Of a stretch of 64,000 nucleotides of DNA, positions 36,130 to 47,714 are shown piece by piece (the first letter of the stretch is position 1; each line of letters opens with the position of its first letter). Made by a program: the position numbers and the translations under genes. The notes beneath the pieces were generated by a model, which searched no databases, was not told where the DNA came from, and worked only from the letters and a program-made list of their open reading frames with translations. The stretch is taken from the NCBI GenBank assembly GCA_025531455.1, contig JAMYHL010000106.1, positions 1 to 64,000 of the forward strand, written 5' to 3'. The stretch comes from Apiotrichum sp. Y4204. Lineage: Eukaryota > Basidiomycota > Tremellomycetes > Trichosporonales > Trichosporonaceae.

Positions 36130-38721
36130 ATGAGGGCACGGCTCGCCGCCGCGCTGGGGCTCCTCGCCCTCCGGGTGCGCGCCGGCTACATTACGGTCGG
36201 CATGGATTCGTATGTGTTGCAAGCTGTGCTAGTAGCTGGAGCTGACCCCAGGCCGCACCAGTGTAAAAACAGCACAGTCCAGTGGTACGGCGACGAGGGG
36301 CCGTACCATCTCCTCCTCACTCCGGTGCGTGGCGACGGGATTTGCAGGTTGCAAGGGATCATACTCACATCGCAGACGCAATTTGTGTCCCACGGATATA
36401 ATGTACGTTCCGGGCGTCGCCAGGTCATTGCTGTGCGCCCATGGCGATGGGATATACGACAATGCTCTGCGCGCATCTCGACGTTCTGACCTCTGATTCG
36501 CGCTTTACTGTCAGCAGCACTAACCCCAGGTTTGGATCCCAACTATTCCTAACGGGACGAACTCGTACACGCTCCCCATACGGCAGCCCGAAGGCATGCA
36601 GTTCATGGTCACGGTGTGGGGCGCAAGCGGTATCGAGTACGCAGGTACCACGGACGTGTTGAGTGAGTGTGGGAACCGGCAGTCGGCGCCAACTCGTCGC
36701 CTCCTGCTGCATTCACGCTGACCACAGCCGTCCTTCCGAGTAACGACACAACGTGCTTCCTCTCCGACGCAGCTATCAACACCCTCTACACTTTCGCGTT
36801 CAACATCTCCAACTCGAATGACTCATTCCCGCCGCAGTGCTCTAACCTCACCATGTCCTGGCCGACATCACTCAAGAGCGAAATCCCAATGGAGCGAAGA
36901 AGCGACGGCAGCGACGAGCGGTTGCTGGACTCTGCTGCCAATGAGGACACCGCTGTGACTGCAGTTGGCGCCCCAAGAAGACGTCGCCAGAGCGAGAGCG
37001 TGGGGAACTCGGACGTCGTTCTAATAGGCGACGACAGCGACAAGAGTAGCAGTAAAAAGCAAGGCAACACCACAGTCCCTCCCACCATGTTTGGCATTAT
37101 CCCCCTGGGCAACTCGTTTTCAATTCCGATCACATACTCCTCCAAGGCGAAGGGCCTCGTTGGTCTTCCGGAATCCTCGCTCTCCGATGATCCCACGACG
37201 TGGACCTCGAAGGGTGTCACACACATGAACTGGACCATCAGTCTCGCCAAGGGGACGCGTTTCATTCTGGTGGCCGGTATTGGCAGTCAGCAGGAGTGGG
37301 CGTCAGGCGGATCGAGCGAAATGATGACTGTCGGACAGGGTGGATCGCAGTGCTTCCAAAACAACGACAGCGGGCCGAAAGTGACTGCAACAGGATCAAA
37401 GGGCCAGATCAGGCCAACCTCCACGCCTTCCGCCGACTCCTCGCCTCCGGCGTCTAGTGCGAGAAGCACCGTTGTTGTCGTCCTTGCGTGCATCTTCTCC
37501 GTTGCGGGCACGCTGTTGTTGATCGGTTTCCTCTGGTTCTGCTGCCGTGTTCGCCGTAAACGTAAGCGCGCGACGATAGAGGGACGCCCAAAGCCGAGTG
37601 TCCTCAATATTGCCAGTTTTGGTCGTCTCGACGCGAAACATGGTGTGCGAGTGAGGCGCGATGGCTCCGATACCCCGCTGGATCTGATAAGCCCCTTCGA
37701 AGACTTCTCGGACGTCCCGACACCACCGGGCTCTGGGCGCCACCCGCCAAACCCCTACAACCCCTACGCCTCGCCGACCAGTCGCCCGGTTGCCTCCCCA
37801 TCTGGGTCCGACTCAGAGCTCCTCTACCGTGACCCACATGAGCGGCCGTATGCGCACACTATCCACGGCTCTATTGGCGGGTCACGCGCGTCAACTCTGT
37901 ACGACGAAGGGCCATACCCACCACGACCAGTTACGATGTTTGACGACTCACCCCTCTCACCAAACTCCCCCGGACTCGCTCAATCGACTCTCATCTCGCC
38001 TGTACGCCAGCACTCCGGCGATCGCACCGGGGACATCCGTCACGATCTCATGGGGCGACAGTCGTCGATAGACGGTCTCGTGTCGTATCCGCCCATGACG
38101 CACTCCCAGTCGATGAAGGCTGCACTTGCGCGGGGGCCGGTGTTCCGCGAGCGCGAACCAGCCGTGGAAAGCGATGACGATGACCCCAACGCACACCACT
38201 TGCACGAACTGAAGCGGGAGACCCTCGCGATGCTGGACAGCCAGCCGAATTCGCCAGTGACGGCGCTATCGTCGACCGGAATGCAAGGTTCCTCCCACAC
38301 CGGATCTCATATCGGGTCGGGCACCAGCTCCCATATCATCAGCCCCCTCGCTGGGTCCTCACGCGGGCCGCAGCGGGACGACGACGACGACGGTTCGACA
38401 GAGTACGTCGTGCACCGGGACGCTGGCCGTATGCCCGCGCCACGGCGCGTCCTCGAGCTGCCGCCGCGGTACGACGAGCTCGTGTGGAACGAAGAGGCGG
38501 GTCCCGCTCTTGCTGAGATTGCGCAATCGTCCCCCGTCTCACCGGCGACACCGGCAGTTCCGACAGTGCCAGTACCTGCGCCCGTACCCACTCCGCCGCC
38601 ACGTTCACCGTCCGCAGGACCGAGGAGTCCCGCCAGCCCCGCGAGAACGGCCAGCCCCGCGACTCCCTCGCGGCGGAGAACACCTTTGCCTACGCCGCCG
38701 ACGCAACGGTCTCCGATGTAA
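36130..38721 (+). CDS. Single-pass type I membrane protein with long cytoplasmic tail, function unknown
   Basis: Exons 36130-36209, 36252-36324, 36376-36402, 36530-36662 and 36728-38721 give 768 residues. Residues 1-19 look like a signal peptide (MRARLAAALGLLALRVRAG). The ectodomain (about 20-351) has several N-glycosylation sites, for example NGT, NDT, NIS, NLT and NWT. It also has an internal RRRR cluster in a Ser/Asp/Lys-rich loop that could be a Kex2 site, and a Ser/Pro-rich stalk. A membrane helix (about 352-376, VVVVLACIFSVAGTLLLIGF) is followed by WFCC and RRKRKR, a stop-transfer signal with possible palmitoylation. The 390-residue tail is Pro/Ser-rich with many PxxP-like stretches. 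The overall plan resembles fungal surface sensors or Skg6/Axl2-like proteins, but I cannot assign it to a family. Confidence 0.8.
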
Positions 38722-40996
38722 GAGAAGTGCCTCTTGCGGTGGTTGCCTTCTGCGGTGGGAGGCAACCACCGCTTTCGTCCAGTTTTGGCTTCGATATCTC
38801 GGCCGACTCCACCTCCGCCGCAAGATCATTGCGCCGTCGAATCCAACGTCTCGCTTAATCTTAAACCTTGGACCGTCAATGATCTCCAGGGACGTCCCTG
38901 TCGCCCGATGGTGCCTCCGGTCTGGATCGCACCTCATCCAACAAAAATACAGCACACTCCACTAGTATGCCCCCTCTCTTTCTTTTTTCTCTAGCAAGGA
39001 CTATCTGGCTCCGCGCCGGCACCACGGACAATGTGCCCCCTGTTGTAGTCTAGGTCGCGATGCACTTGTGTGACGCGAAGCGTGGAGGAGGAGCGAGCGG
39101 CGGTGGTGAATCGCAAGTGACAGGCGTTAAGGCTACTGACAGGCAAGGCGACTGGCTATACATTACCACCACTCTCAGGAAGCCACAGTTTCCTGAGCGA
39201 ACGATACTTACGATACAGCATCGGCGTGGGGAAACCTAATTCTCTATCTCGTTAGCCCGATGCTACAGCACCCCCGTGGTGAACAGAGCTGGAGGGAACA
39301 CTTCATCAGGATCATCAGGCTGGAACGCCATGGGCGACGAGTGATGACGAGCAGCAGTGACCGGCTGGACAAGTGACGAAACACCACGCACATTCCACCG
39401 ACGACGGTCAACGAGTCTGCGAGTCAACGAGGAACGCATAGCCCACCCTGCCGAGAACAACGTGAGCAACGTTATCCCCTTCTGCGGGGGAATTTGCGCG
39501 GGCATCCACGGCGTGCCCTAACGGCAACGGCGTGTGTTCCGACGGCCTCGGAATCTACCTGGCATTACTTGGGATACCTGGCGCCTCAAGTGCGTCTTGG
39601 GTGTACTGGGACTGTCAGGTGGAAATAGCTAGAATCGGGAGAAGCAGAGCCTTGTCTGCACCTTGTCTACACCTGGACGTCTTCGCGACACTGTGAAAGA
39701 GACATCCCGAAAGAGACATCCCGACATCCCGACATGACATCCCGACAGATTACCGCTACTCGCGTACCGCTGCTCGGTGGGCTCCCGGCGGAGCATATCA
39801 TGTCTTCGGTCTCGGCTCCAGAGAGATGGAGAGTGCAGGCACGCCCGGGGGATGCGAGAATACGAGGATGAGAGAATGCGAGGATGCCGGGACGTGACGG
39901 AGGTACATGCAGGCTACCGGGCGACTGTTCCTCTGTATACTCTGTACTGAGCTGGACTCTGTTGTACTTCATGGTGCTCACTGTGAAACGGCCCGCGGGG
40001 ATCCAATACGCCGGCCCCGCGCGCGGCATCCTGGCACGCCCTGCAGCGAACACGCATGTACAGTGCATATTCAGGTGCGTGCGGGACACGTCTGCCCTCT
40101 GTGATTACGGCTGGCGTCACTGTTGGATCGTGATATCGTGCAATCGTGGCCCCTGCCCCCCCCCCTCGTCCTGCGTCTTGTGCTTGCGCTTGACGACATT
40201 CTCCCCCCCTCGTAACCTCAATCTCGAACTTGTCCCCTGGCCATCGCTGCATCGCTCGATGGCACATGCCGGCAGACGCCGGCACGCAGTCACACCCCAG
40301 GCAGTGTCCGGGCCTGCCAGGTGCCAGGCCGTGGTGGACCTGTCGGACCTGCTGGGCCTGGCCACACGGCCACGCTGCGTGGCCGGCCAGCTGCAAACAC
40401 TAGTGCTCGGAAACAGAGGGTAAATGCAAACAAACGCACGCCAGCGAGCCAGGACCGAGAGCATGCCGAGCACCACGAGCACCGCAGGCACCGCGAGCAA
40501 CAGCTCATGCAGCTCATGGCTGCAACTCGAGCCTCGTCTCGGCACACACCCAGGCACGCGCAAAACCCAGTAGTGGCCTCTGTCTCGGTCGCGCCGCCTG
40601 CAACTACGGACCTGGCGACCGTCGCCCGTCGCCCAGCTGGACCTAGACCTGGACCTGGAGAGATGGAGAGCGCTGGGCTCGGATGGCGATCTCATCACAG
40701 TTCCGAGTCCTTGCCACATGCATCTCTTCGTTGTTCATCGCTCTGTTAACGACTGCTCACGACTGTTCAAGACCTTTTTGTAGTATAGACTGCCGCTCAT
40801 AATTCCCCCCCACCCCCGAACGGTAGAGCACAAGACGAGCCAGCAACAGCGAGTCCGCGAGCTAGCGCAAGTCGCAACTCCCAGGTCGCCGTCACACCGC
40901 TCCCCGCTCTCTGCACCGCCTCGTGGCCTCGTCGCCCGCCGCCCGCCGCCGCATCCTACACCGAGCGACGGCCGCCTGGCGACAACCTAAACCAAG
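38722..40996. other. 2.3-kb intergenic region
   Basis: It contains a short tandem repeat (39701-39748). Frames of 140-200 codons at about 39884-40719 on both strands look random. The last 200 bases before 40997 are probably promoter and leader of the next gene. Confidence 0.55.
39701..39748. repeat. Interrupted tandem repeat of GACATCCC
   Basis: Four copies of GACATCCC lie at 39701, 39715, 39723 and 39736, separated by GAAAGA or GACAT spacers and followed by GACAG. Non-coding. Confidence 0.85.
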
Positions 40997-42433
40997 ATGG
41001 AAAAGTTTGATATTGGGCAGACGCCAGACTACGACCAGTATGAGCGGGTACGTGTGGGATGGGAGCGTACTGCGCTGTGCTCTGGGCACTCTGGTGCTCC
41101 TTATATTCCAGCTGTTGACTGACCGCAGAAACGTGTGCAGCAGACGCTCCCGTCGCCGGCGGTCCGCCGCTCGCTGTTCGACCTCATGTCGAGCACGCCG
41201 AGCGAGGAGACGGCCGGGAACGGGAAAGGCAAGGGGTGCTGCGGCGGGTGTTTCTCGTGGTGGCCGTGGCGGTGCCGGCGGCGGAAACAGCCCAGCGGCG
41301 TGGTCGACGACTACACCGGCGAGCCGCTGCGGCGTAGCCGAAGCCTGAGTCTAGGGCGGAGCAGTAAGCGAAAAAACAGGACGACGACAAAGACGCCTAT
41401 CGCCGACTCGCACGCCCACGCTGCGCGCGAGAAAAAGAGCCTCGACGCAGTACGCCACGCCGCCAGCACCGGCCAGTACGGCCCAAGCGCGTATCACGGC
41501 CACGGCTATTACGGAACATATGGGACATCGGGGTACGGGACGTACCGCACGTACGGGACGTACGGGAGCGTGCGGACGCTGCGGTACCAGGCGCTGCCGA
41601 ATCCGGACGACAAGTTTGGGTCGTACGGCCGCGTAGGGGGATACGAGTTTGGGACAGAGGGGTGGCGGTACGAGCGCAAGAGCCTCGAACAGCGGCGGTG
41701 GGAGGAGCGCGAGAAGGAGGAGCGCCGCGAAAAGGCCGAGCGGAGACGCGAGCGCAAGGCCAGTGAGGCGCGCAGCATGCGCAGTGCGCGCAGCGCGCGC
41801 ACACACAGCCACGCCAGCATGCCGAGCGATGGGGGCACGAGCCGGAATACGAGCATCTCGCGCCGCCGCAAGGATAGTACCCGCGAAGACGGCGAGTCGA
41901 GGGAGGACCGGCACGAGCGCAAGGACAGCAGCCGGCGTCGCCACCGCGACCGCGAGCGCGAGCGCGAGCGTGACCGGGATGCTCGGCGGGAGTCGCTTCC
42001 CGAGCGGCGGGACAGTACTCGGGGGGAGCATGGGAGGACGGACAGCGCGGCGTCGCGGACGCCCGCGCGCACAGACAGTATGCGGAGTAATGCGCGGAGC
42101 GAGCGCAAGGACAGCACTGCGACGATGCGGAGCGGCAAAGACAGCACTCGGAGCGGGAATTCGCGGCGGCGAGAGCGCGAGCGTGAACACCAGCACCATC
42201 ACCGCGACGCGGATGCCGATGCCGAGTGGCAGCGCCTCGACCAGCGCATACGCAATGAGAGGGAACGCCTCCCTCTGCCTCTTGAATCCGCGTTCCGCGA
42301 ACCCGGGCGTGAAGGCAGCCACTCTGCGCTTGCGGCGGCAGCGGCGAGCCCGCGTCGCCGGGGGACGAGGAGGCGCAATATCAATACCGTCCAGTACATC
42401 GACTTCTTCGAGGACCCGAATGCGAAATCGTAG
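40997..42433 (+). CDS. Basic, charged low-complexity protein with a Cys/Trp cluster, function unknown
   Basis: Exons 40997-41047 and 41129-42433 give 451 residues; the splice fuses DYDQYER to KRVQQTLPS in frame. About 20 residues further comes RRSLFDLMSS, then the cluster CCGGCFSWWPWRCRRRK, which could be a palmitoylated, membrane-associating patch. A Gly/Tyr-rich segment with YGTYGTSGYGTYRTYGTYG-like repeats follows. The second half is dominated by Arg/Glu/Ser/Asp runs with recurrent RKDST/ERRDST elements, reminiscent of SR-type or heavily phosphorylated regions. The end (RRRNINTVQYIDFFEDP) is less repetitive and may be the conserved part. I do not recognise the family. Codon choice is strongly GC-ending, as in its neighbours, supporting real coding. 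Confidence 0.7.
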
Positions 42434-43955
42434 GACTAGGTAAATGCGATGTCGAAGGCTTCGAGGCGTATCCGAAACGCGACTTGCGGACGTCACTCTT
42501 CGTCTAAGCTCGCGACATCTCGTCAGTGTGGACGACCCTCGTTCCTCATGCACTGCCTGTCACTACGGCCACCCCTCGATAGTGCTCGCCGGTTGTGGTT
42601 AGCGCGCGGGTTGCTGCCACTCGGCTCATCTCACGTCACCCGTTTCATCGGCCCACACAGCCCGCTACCTCCACCGTCTGTTATCATGTAGTCTATGTAA
42701 GATACTCATAATGCACTAGATCTCAATCCCCTCTGGGGCCCAATGTTCTGCGGATCCGGCACAGCGGCCCGTTCCAGTCAACAAGCCCGGAGCTTCTGTT
42801 CGGATGCCCGACTTGAGCTGTGTGACAAACCTTGACTTCCAGCCACAGGCCAAGAAGGGAAAGAAGGAGGTAACAGACGGTCGAAACCGTCGAGAACGTC
42901 GGGAACACCCCTCTCTCTTCTGGAACACGACAACGCCCCTCTGGAACCTGGGCTAGTCTAGAAGCAGTAGTGCCAACCACGCGCGCATCGGGTGACATCC
43001 GTCCCGGTGCCGTATAGCGTCCCCCAGCTGCATGATATGATGCAGGATCCGCGATCAGAGTTCGCGGCCGAGCTTGTCGTCGCCATGGCACCACTCCTCT
43101 CGGCATGAGTGACATGGTAGCTAGCAGTCGAGTAGACTTGATTGTGGTGTGATGGCCGTGTTGTGTCCAGCGGTCTCCGTAGCGCGGAGCGGCAGGACAT
43201 CTCAGGAATCTGCAGGCAAGGTGGGAACCCCTCTACGCGTCAACTGTTTGCGCATATCTGCTCTGCGGCGCGTCTCGGCGCGTGGAGCGGACCGGGCCTC
43301 GACCCCATGAGGTCACATGCTGCGCGGCGGTGCACCGCTGCTGACTCGACACTGCAAGGGTGGTGTAGACTTGACATTGGCGAACATCAGGCTGCTGGGT
43401 CGCCGAACGCCCGCCGGAGTGCCTGAGGCAACACCGCTCTGCGAGGGCGCGTCCGGGGGTCGCACTGGAATGAAGCTTGTCTGCGCCATTGTTGCTGGCT
43501 AGGTTGCTGGACAACAGCAACAGGTCCTTGTTCGAGTGCCTTGGGTCTGTAGGTCTTGATGGAAAGGCCATGACGATACAAACGAGGGTTGAAACGCGAA
43601 ACCCCCAACAACTGAATGTGGGGAAATCTGCGGATTGGGATCTGAGGATCGACCGGATCGCGGATCGTAGATCGGCGGGCGACTCACCGGCTGCACCGTC
43701 ATGAACGCTGTACCGCCCAAACTACAGATGAACTTCAGAGACAAGATGTCAGCTGTCGTCACCTCGCAACGCGAGCTGTGGATATATAACGCGGACAACG
43801 GGCTGGTCGCTTCGGATCTCCATGTTCTAGTTTGATCCGCTATCTAAACCACATCACTCAGTTCGCGACTTGACGTCCTACACTAGTCTGTGGAGACACA
43901 TCCCATTTCGGCTACACCTCTCGGCACTCACAGCCGCCGGTCGGTCCCATCACCG
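42434..43955. other. 1.5-kb intergenic region
   Basis: Nothing gene-like was recognised. It holds the 3' UTR of the preceding gene and the promoter of the following one. The sequence is of mixed composition and lacks a notable repeat. Confidence 0.6.
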
Positions 43956-45295
43956 ATGCCGCTCTCTCCACCCACATCCCCCCTGCCACTCCCCACGACC
44001 CCTCCGCCCGCCTACTCCCCGGCACCGTACAGCCACCCCCCGCTCGTTCTGGCGCTCAAAGGCGGTTTCGTACGTACTGAGTTGAACCTAACTAACAGCA
44101 GTTCCCTCCGTCCACACCTCCCCTTTCTGACGCGCCAGTCGTCCGCGTCGTCGACCCAGTGACGCAGAGCACGCGCCTCATCCAGTCGGTCCGCACCAGG
44201 GCGCAAGAAAGGGAGGAAAAGGATGGGCCAAAGCTTCGTCAGCGCCGGAGGCAGAAGCTCGTCCTCCACCCGGCCCCTGAGGGGGACAAGCCCCAGGCGG
44301 AGGAGCTGTGGATACGTCGCGAGCGCCGGCGCGGGATACTGATGGGCCGACTCGGTGTCCGCAGGGATGAACCTCCCAGTGATGTCCCATCCACACCGTC
44401 AGAGAGCTCGCGGAACTCGGGAGACTGGCAGGTCCGCTGGTCTATCAACATCCCCCAGTGGCCATTGTCGACCCCTAGCTCGATGAGCATTCCCGCGAGC
44501 AGCGCAAACGCCAGCACCCGCTCAAGCACGGTCAGTGCTATCACTTCCAAGCCGTCCTCTTCAACTTCCGCCTCGGTCCCAGCTCTCCGGACATCCGTCT
44601 CCCACCAGCTGCCCATTCCCACCCGGCAGCCAAAGCGCCTCGTCACCGCCCGTCCGCCGCCGATTCACATCCGCTCGCTGTCCGAGGAGCTCCAGAGCCC
44701 AGCGACCGCGACGCGCGTGCTCGACTCGCTTCCCTCCACATGGCCACCCGGGCGTCGGCGTTCCCAGTCCGACCTCGAGCCTGTGCGCCTACTCCCGCAC
44801 CCGTCGAAAGTGAATAGAGTGCGGTCCGATTCCGTCCCCACGCGATCGGACAGCCTGCCGGAGAGTAAGCCAGTGGGGGCGGATAGGACCCACCGCCGTT
44901 CGGGTAGCGATACCCCCAAGTGGGAGGTCACGAGCTGGGGAGGCGAGCCTCGTGATACGGAGTGGAGCGCCAACATCAAGGTGCCGCTGATGGCTGACAT
45001 CGGTGCGGACATGCCGCTGAAAGCCGCGCCGCAGGTCCCCGGGGACGAGCGGACGTCGCGGAGCTCCCACGAGCGGGGGGCACGGCGAGAACGGAGGGAG
45101 AGGCACAAGCACCACCGCCGCGGGCAGTCCGAGTCCCACCCGCGCCCTCCTCCTGATCAGGAGGACCTGGATCTCGAGCTCATCGGCCCGCTGCAGACCC
45201 GCGCCCTGCCGATCTGGTACAAGTGCGTGAACGAGTGCTTTGATATTATCCATATCATCGATACGCGTTTGAAGGGGGTCCCAGCCCAGGTCTAG
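43956..45295 (+). CDS. Pro/Ser/Arg-rich protein, function unknown
   Basis: Two exons, 43956-44069 and 44102-45295, give 435 residues. The intron (about 32 bp) has donor GTACGT, branch CTAAC and tandem acceptors CAGCAG, so a one-residue (Gln) variant is possible. The N-terminus is Pro-rich (PLSPPTSPLPLPTTPPPAYSP). An Arg/Lys/Glu-rich predicted helix follows (RAQEREEKDGPKLRQRRRQK), then Ser-rich regions with many RSxSxxP-like phosphosite patterns. The C-terminal 30 residues (LPIWYKCVNECFDIIHIID) are the least repetitive and may form a conserved helix. An upstream in-frame ATG at 43890 would add 22 residues. No known domain is recognised. The frame stays open in a consistently coding-like codon pattern, so I think it is real. 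Confidence 0.65.
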
Positions 45296-46515
45296 GACAG
45301 GCAAGTTCGCGTTGTTAGTAGTGGCTCCCCAGGCCTGTAGGTAGACGAATAACGATTGATAACGAAAAGGCCAATGTATCGAGTGAGGGAAAAGGCAGGG
45401 TCAAGGAATGGTCAAAGTTAGAATGGTCATCGGGAGGCAAGCAAGTGAGTGGCCGAAGCCCCTCCTTTTCAGTTAGCCAGACCGCGTGCCGTCAGCCTCT
45501 CCGCGTCGGTCCGTGATCAGTGAAGTTCCATCTCTGTCACTTTGAGTAGGAATTATATATCCCTCACCCCTGCCTGCCGATCAAAGAAGGACAATGATCG
45601 TCCTGCCGATCTCATCTCGGAAGCATGCTCCCACTTCCGTCTGTATAGCCGTCGACAGCCGCGCGCGCTGCCGAGCATGCCGAGCGAAGGGTTAAAACAA
45701 TCAGTGGATGGATCAGCAGATCAGCAGATCGACGGAGATCGCTAGGGGGCTGCGAGCCGAGCCGGCCATGCCGAGCAACACCATTCCTTCTCGCGTGCCA
45801 CGTGCGTTTCCGGCGGCCGGCGGCGCGGCGGCAGTGACTGCCCTGTTCAGGCCCTCACGCTTTCGCACCGCCGGTTTCGTTCTGTGACCGCCACCCAGTG
45901 CCCAAGACACGCACCCCATGCGCTGCGACGCAGTGTTGCTGGCTGTTGACAAGCCGGCGAGCTGGCGAGCTGGCGCGTATCAGAAGAAATTGTGTGGGTT
46001 GTGTCGATTGTCGATTCGTTGTAGCCTGTGGGTATCACGGTGTAAGGCACTTGCTGTGGATCTGCTGATCTGCTATTTGCGACTTTCGGCGGCGTCTTGC
46101 GGGTCCACGAAGAGGGACAACGTATGCCAAATAGCACTAGTGTGTGCTGTCCAAAACTGCACCGCGCTGCACAGGTTACTATTACTGGACTCCGGCCGAT
46201 TCGGAGGAGAGCGAGACGAGATGGGATCGAGTACGGAGGCCGAGTCAGGATTCCAGCAGGCAGGTCAGGAGCGACTGCGGACTAAATTTCCGGACGGCGA
46301 TGCATGCGGCGTGCATTGTATCCGATGCTTTATCTCTAGTTGTTGTCTCGATTCGTCTCTTGTCTTCGTTCCCATCGCTTGATCTCCTCTTCTCGTCCGA
46401 TCTATCGCGCACCAGCATCCGACTGACCGCGAGACACACCCTCTATTCAACTTCAACAACGCTCAACCTCCACCCTCACCCTTCACCCCCCACAACCTCC
46501 ACCACCACCACCACG
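45296..46515. other. 1.2-kb intergenic region
   Basis: It lies between the unknown Pro/Ser-rich gene and the CYSTM gene. The last 150 bases are C/A/T-rich with CACCACCAC repeats directly before the start codon at 46516, typical of a leader. No gene was recognised. Confidence 0.6.
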
Positions 46516-47173
46516 ATGCAGCAGCAGCAGTACGGCCAGTACCCGCCCCAGGGCGGCTACCCACAGCAGGGCTACCCGCAGCAGGGCGGCGCCGCGAACG
46601 ACTACTACGCGCAGCAGCCAGCGTACGGACAGCCGCCGTACGGACAGCAGCCGTATGGTCAGCAGCCGTATGGCCAGCCGGTGAGTGCTTATGGAGCGAA
46701 TGAGGAACTGCGGCGAGTAAGGGCGCAAGAACGGCGACGGCCATCTCTGCGGATGGGGTCCAACTGGCCCACCGTTGAGCAGTATGGTCGCTCACGGCCA
46801 TTGAGATCGCCGCCCTCGGGCGCGACGGACATGCACAGAAGCGTCGCTGGCGTCGCTTCTGCATCTCCGACATTCCGGCATCACCACGGCCAGCGCAGAC
46901 ATCTCCGCCATCGCCTTTGCGTCTCGCCTCGCTGCCTCTCTCTCCCTACCCCTAATCACCCTCCGCTCTCCCGCACGTCATACTAACCCGTAGGGCTACG
47001 GCCAGCCGCAGCCGATGGTCGTACAGGCGCCGGCAGACAACACAAAGGGCGGCGGCGGCATGGGCAGCGGTATGGGCGGCGCGTGCGCGCAGGGCATGTG
47101 CTTTGGTTGTGCCGCCGGCGCGTGCTCGGCCATCTGCGGGAACATGTGCGATGCCATGTGCGACATGTGCTGA
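46516..47173 (+). CDS. Small CYSTM-type protein (Gln/Pro/Tyr-rich head, Cys-rich tail)
   Basis: Exons 46516-46680 and 46994-47173 give 114 residues. The head is made of [25 protein letters not shown] repeats and PYGQQ repeats. A short Gly/Met linker leads to a tail with regularly spaced cysteines ([18 protein letters not shown] and CDAMCDMC) that ends the protein. This matches the cysteine-rich transmembrane module found in small stress-related, membrane-tethered eukaryotic proteins, where the Cys helix associates with membranes. The function here is inferred only. The intron is 313 bp, long for this genome, and ends with the ideal branch and acceptor TACTAACCCGTAG. Confidence 0.8.
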
Positions 47174-47714
47174 GTGCGAGCTTGCAAGCTTGAGCGCGCT
47201 CAAGCGGGGCAGATACACATCTCTGTAAACCCCCTCCGCCTGCGTACCACCACATCCGCGGACACGACACGACACGAGTAGACTTTGGCGCCCTGCCGGG
47301 CCGCATAATGGCGGGGTGCTTCCCCTGGAATAGATGGCTCATGTAACATTGATGTGTGCGCTTGGGTGCGGCGAAGGCATTCCGGCCGGGTCTCGAAGGG
47401 TTCGCAGAGCGTACTGACAACGTGGCCTACTAACTTGGACGGTTCACAGCTGTGTACTGTGTACGATGACTCCCGCGAATGATACTGGCATTAAAACTCG
47501 CAGGGAGCACTTAAACGTCTCGCCTGCTCCGCTGAATGTCCGGTGGCAACGGAGCCAACGAGCTTGGCAGCTGCGGATTCTTGGCGGACTCTTGGACACG
47601 CGCAGTTGTGTGCATCATTATTAATCATCGAATGATCCTCAGTGCTCTCCAGTACCGGACGCCAATGACCCTGTTGCATAGCACAACCTGCCACCCGCAA
47701 ATCTATCAACATTT
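47174..47714. other. Convergent spacer
   Basis: 540 bp between the stop codons of the CYSTM gene (+) and the PAF-acetylhydrolase-like gene (-). Two 3' UTRs are expected; no other feature is seen. Confidence 0.6.

Noticed and set aside
41351..42553. 400-codon minus-strand frame over the Arg/Ser-rich gene
   Set aside because: The antisense of Arg/Glu/Ser codons gives an Ala/Leu/Pro/Arg-rich string. The plus-strand frame has the better start, splice and codon pattern.
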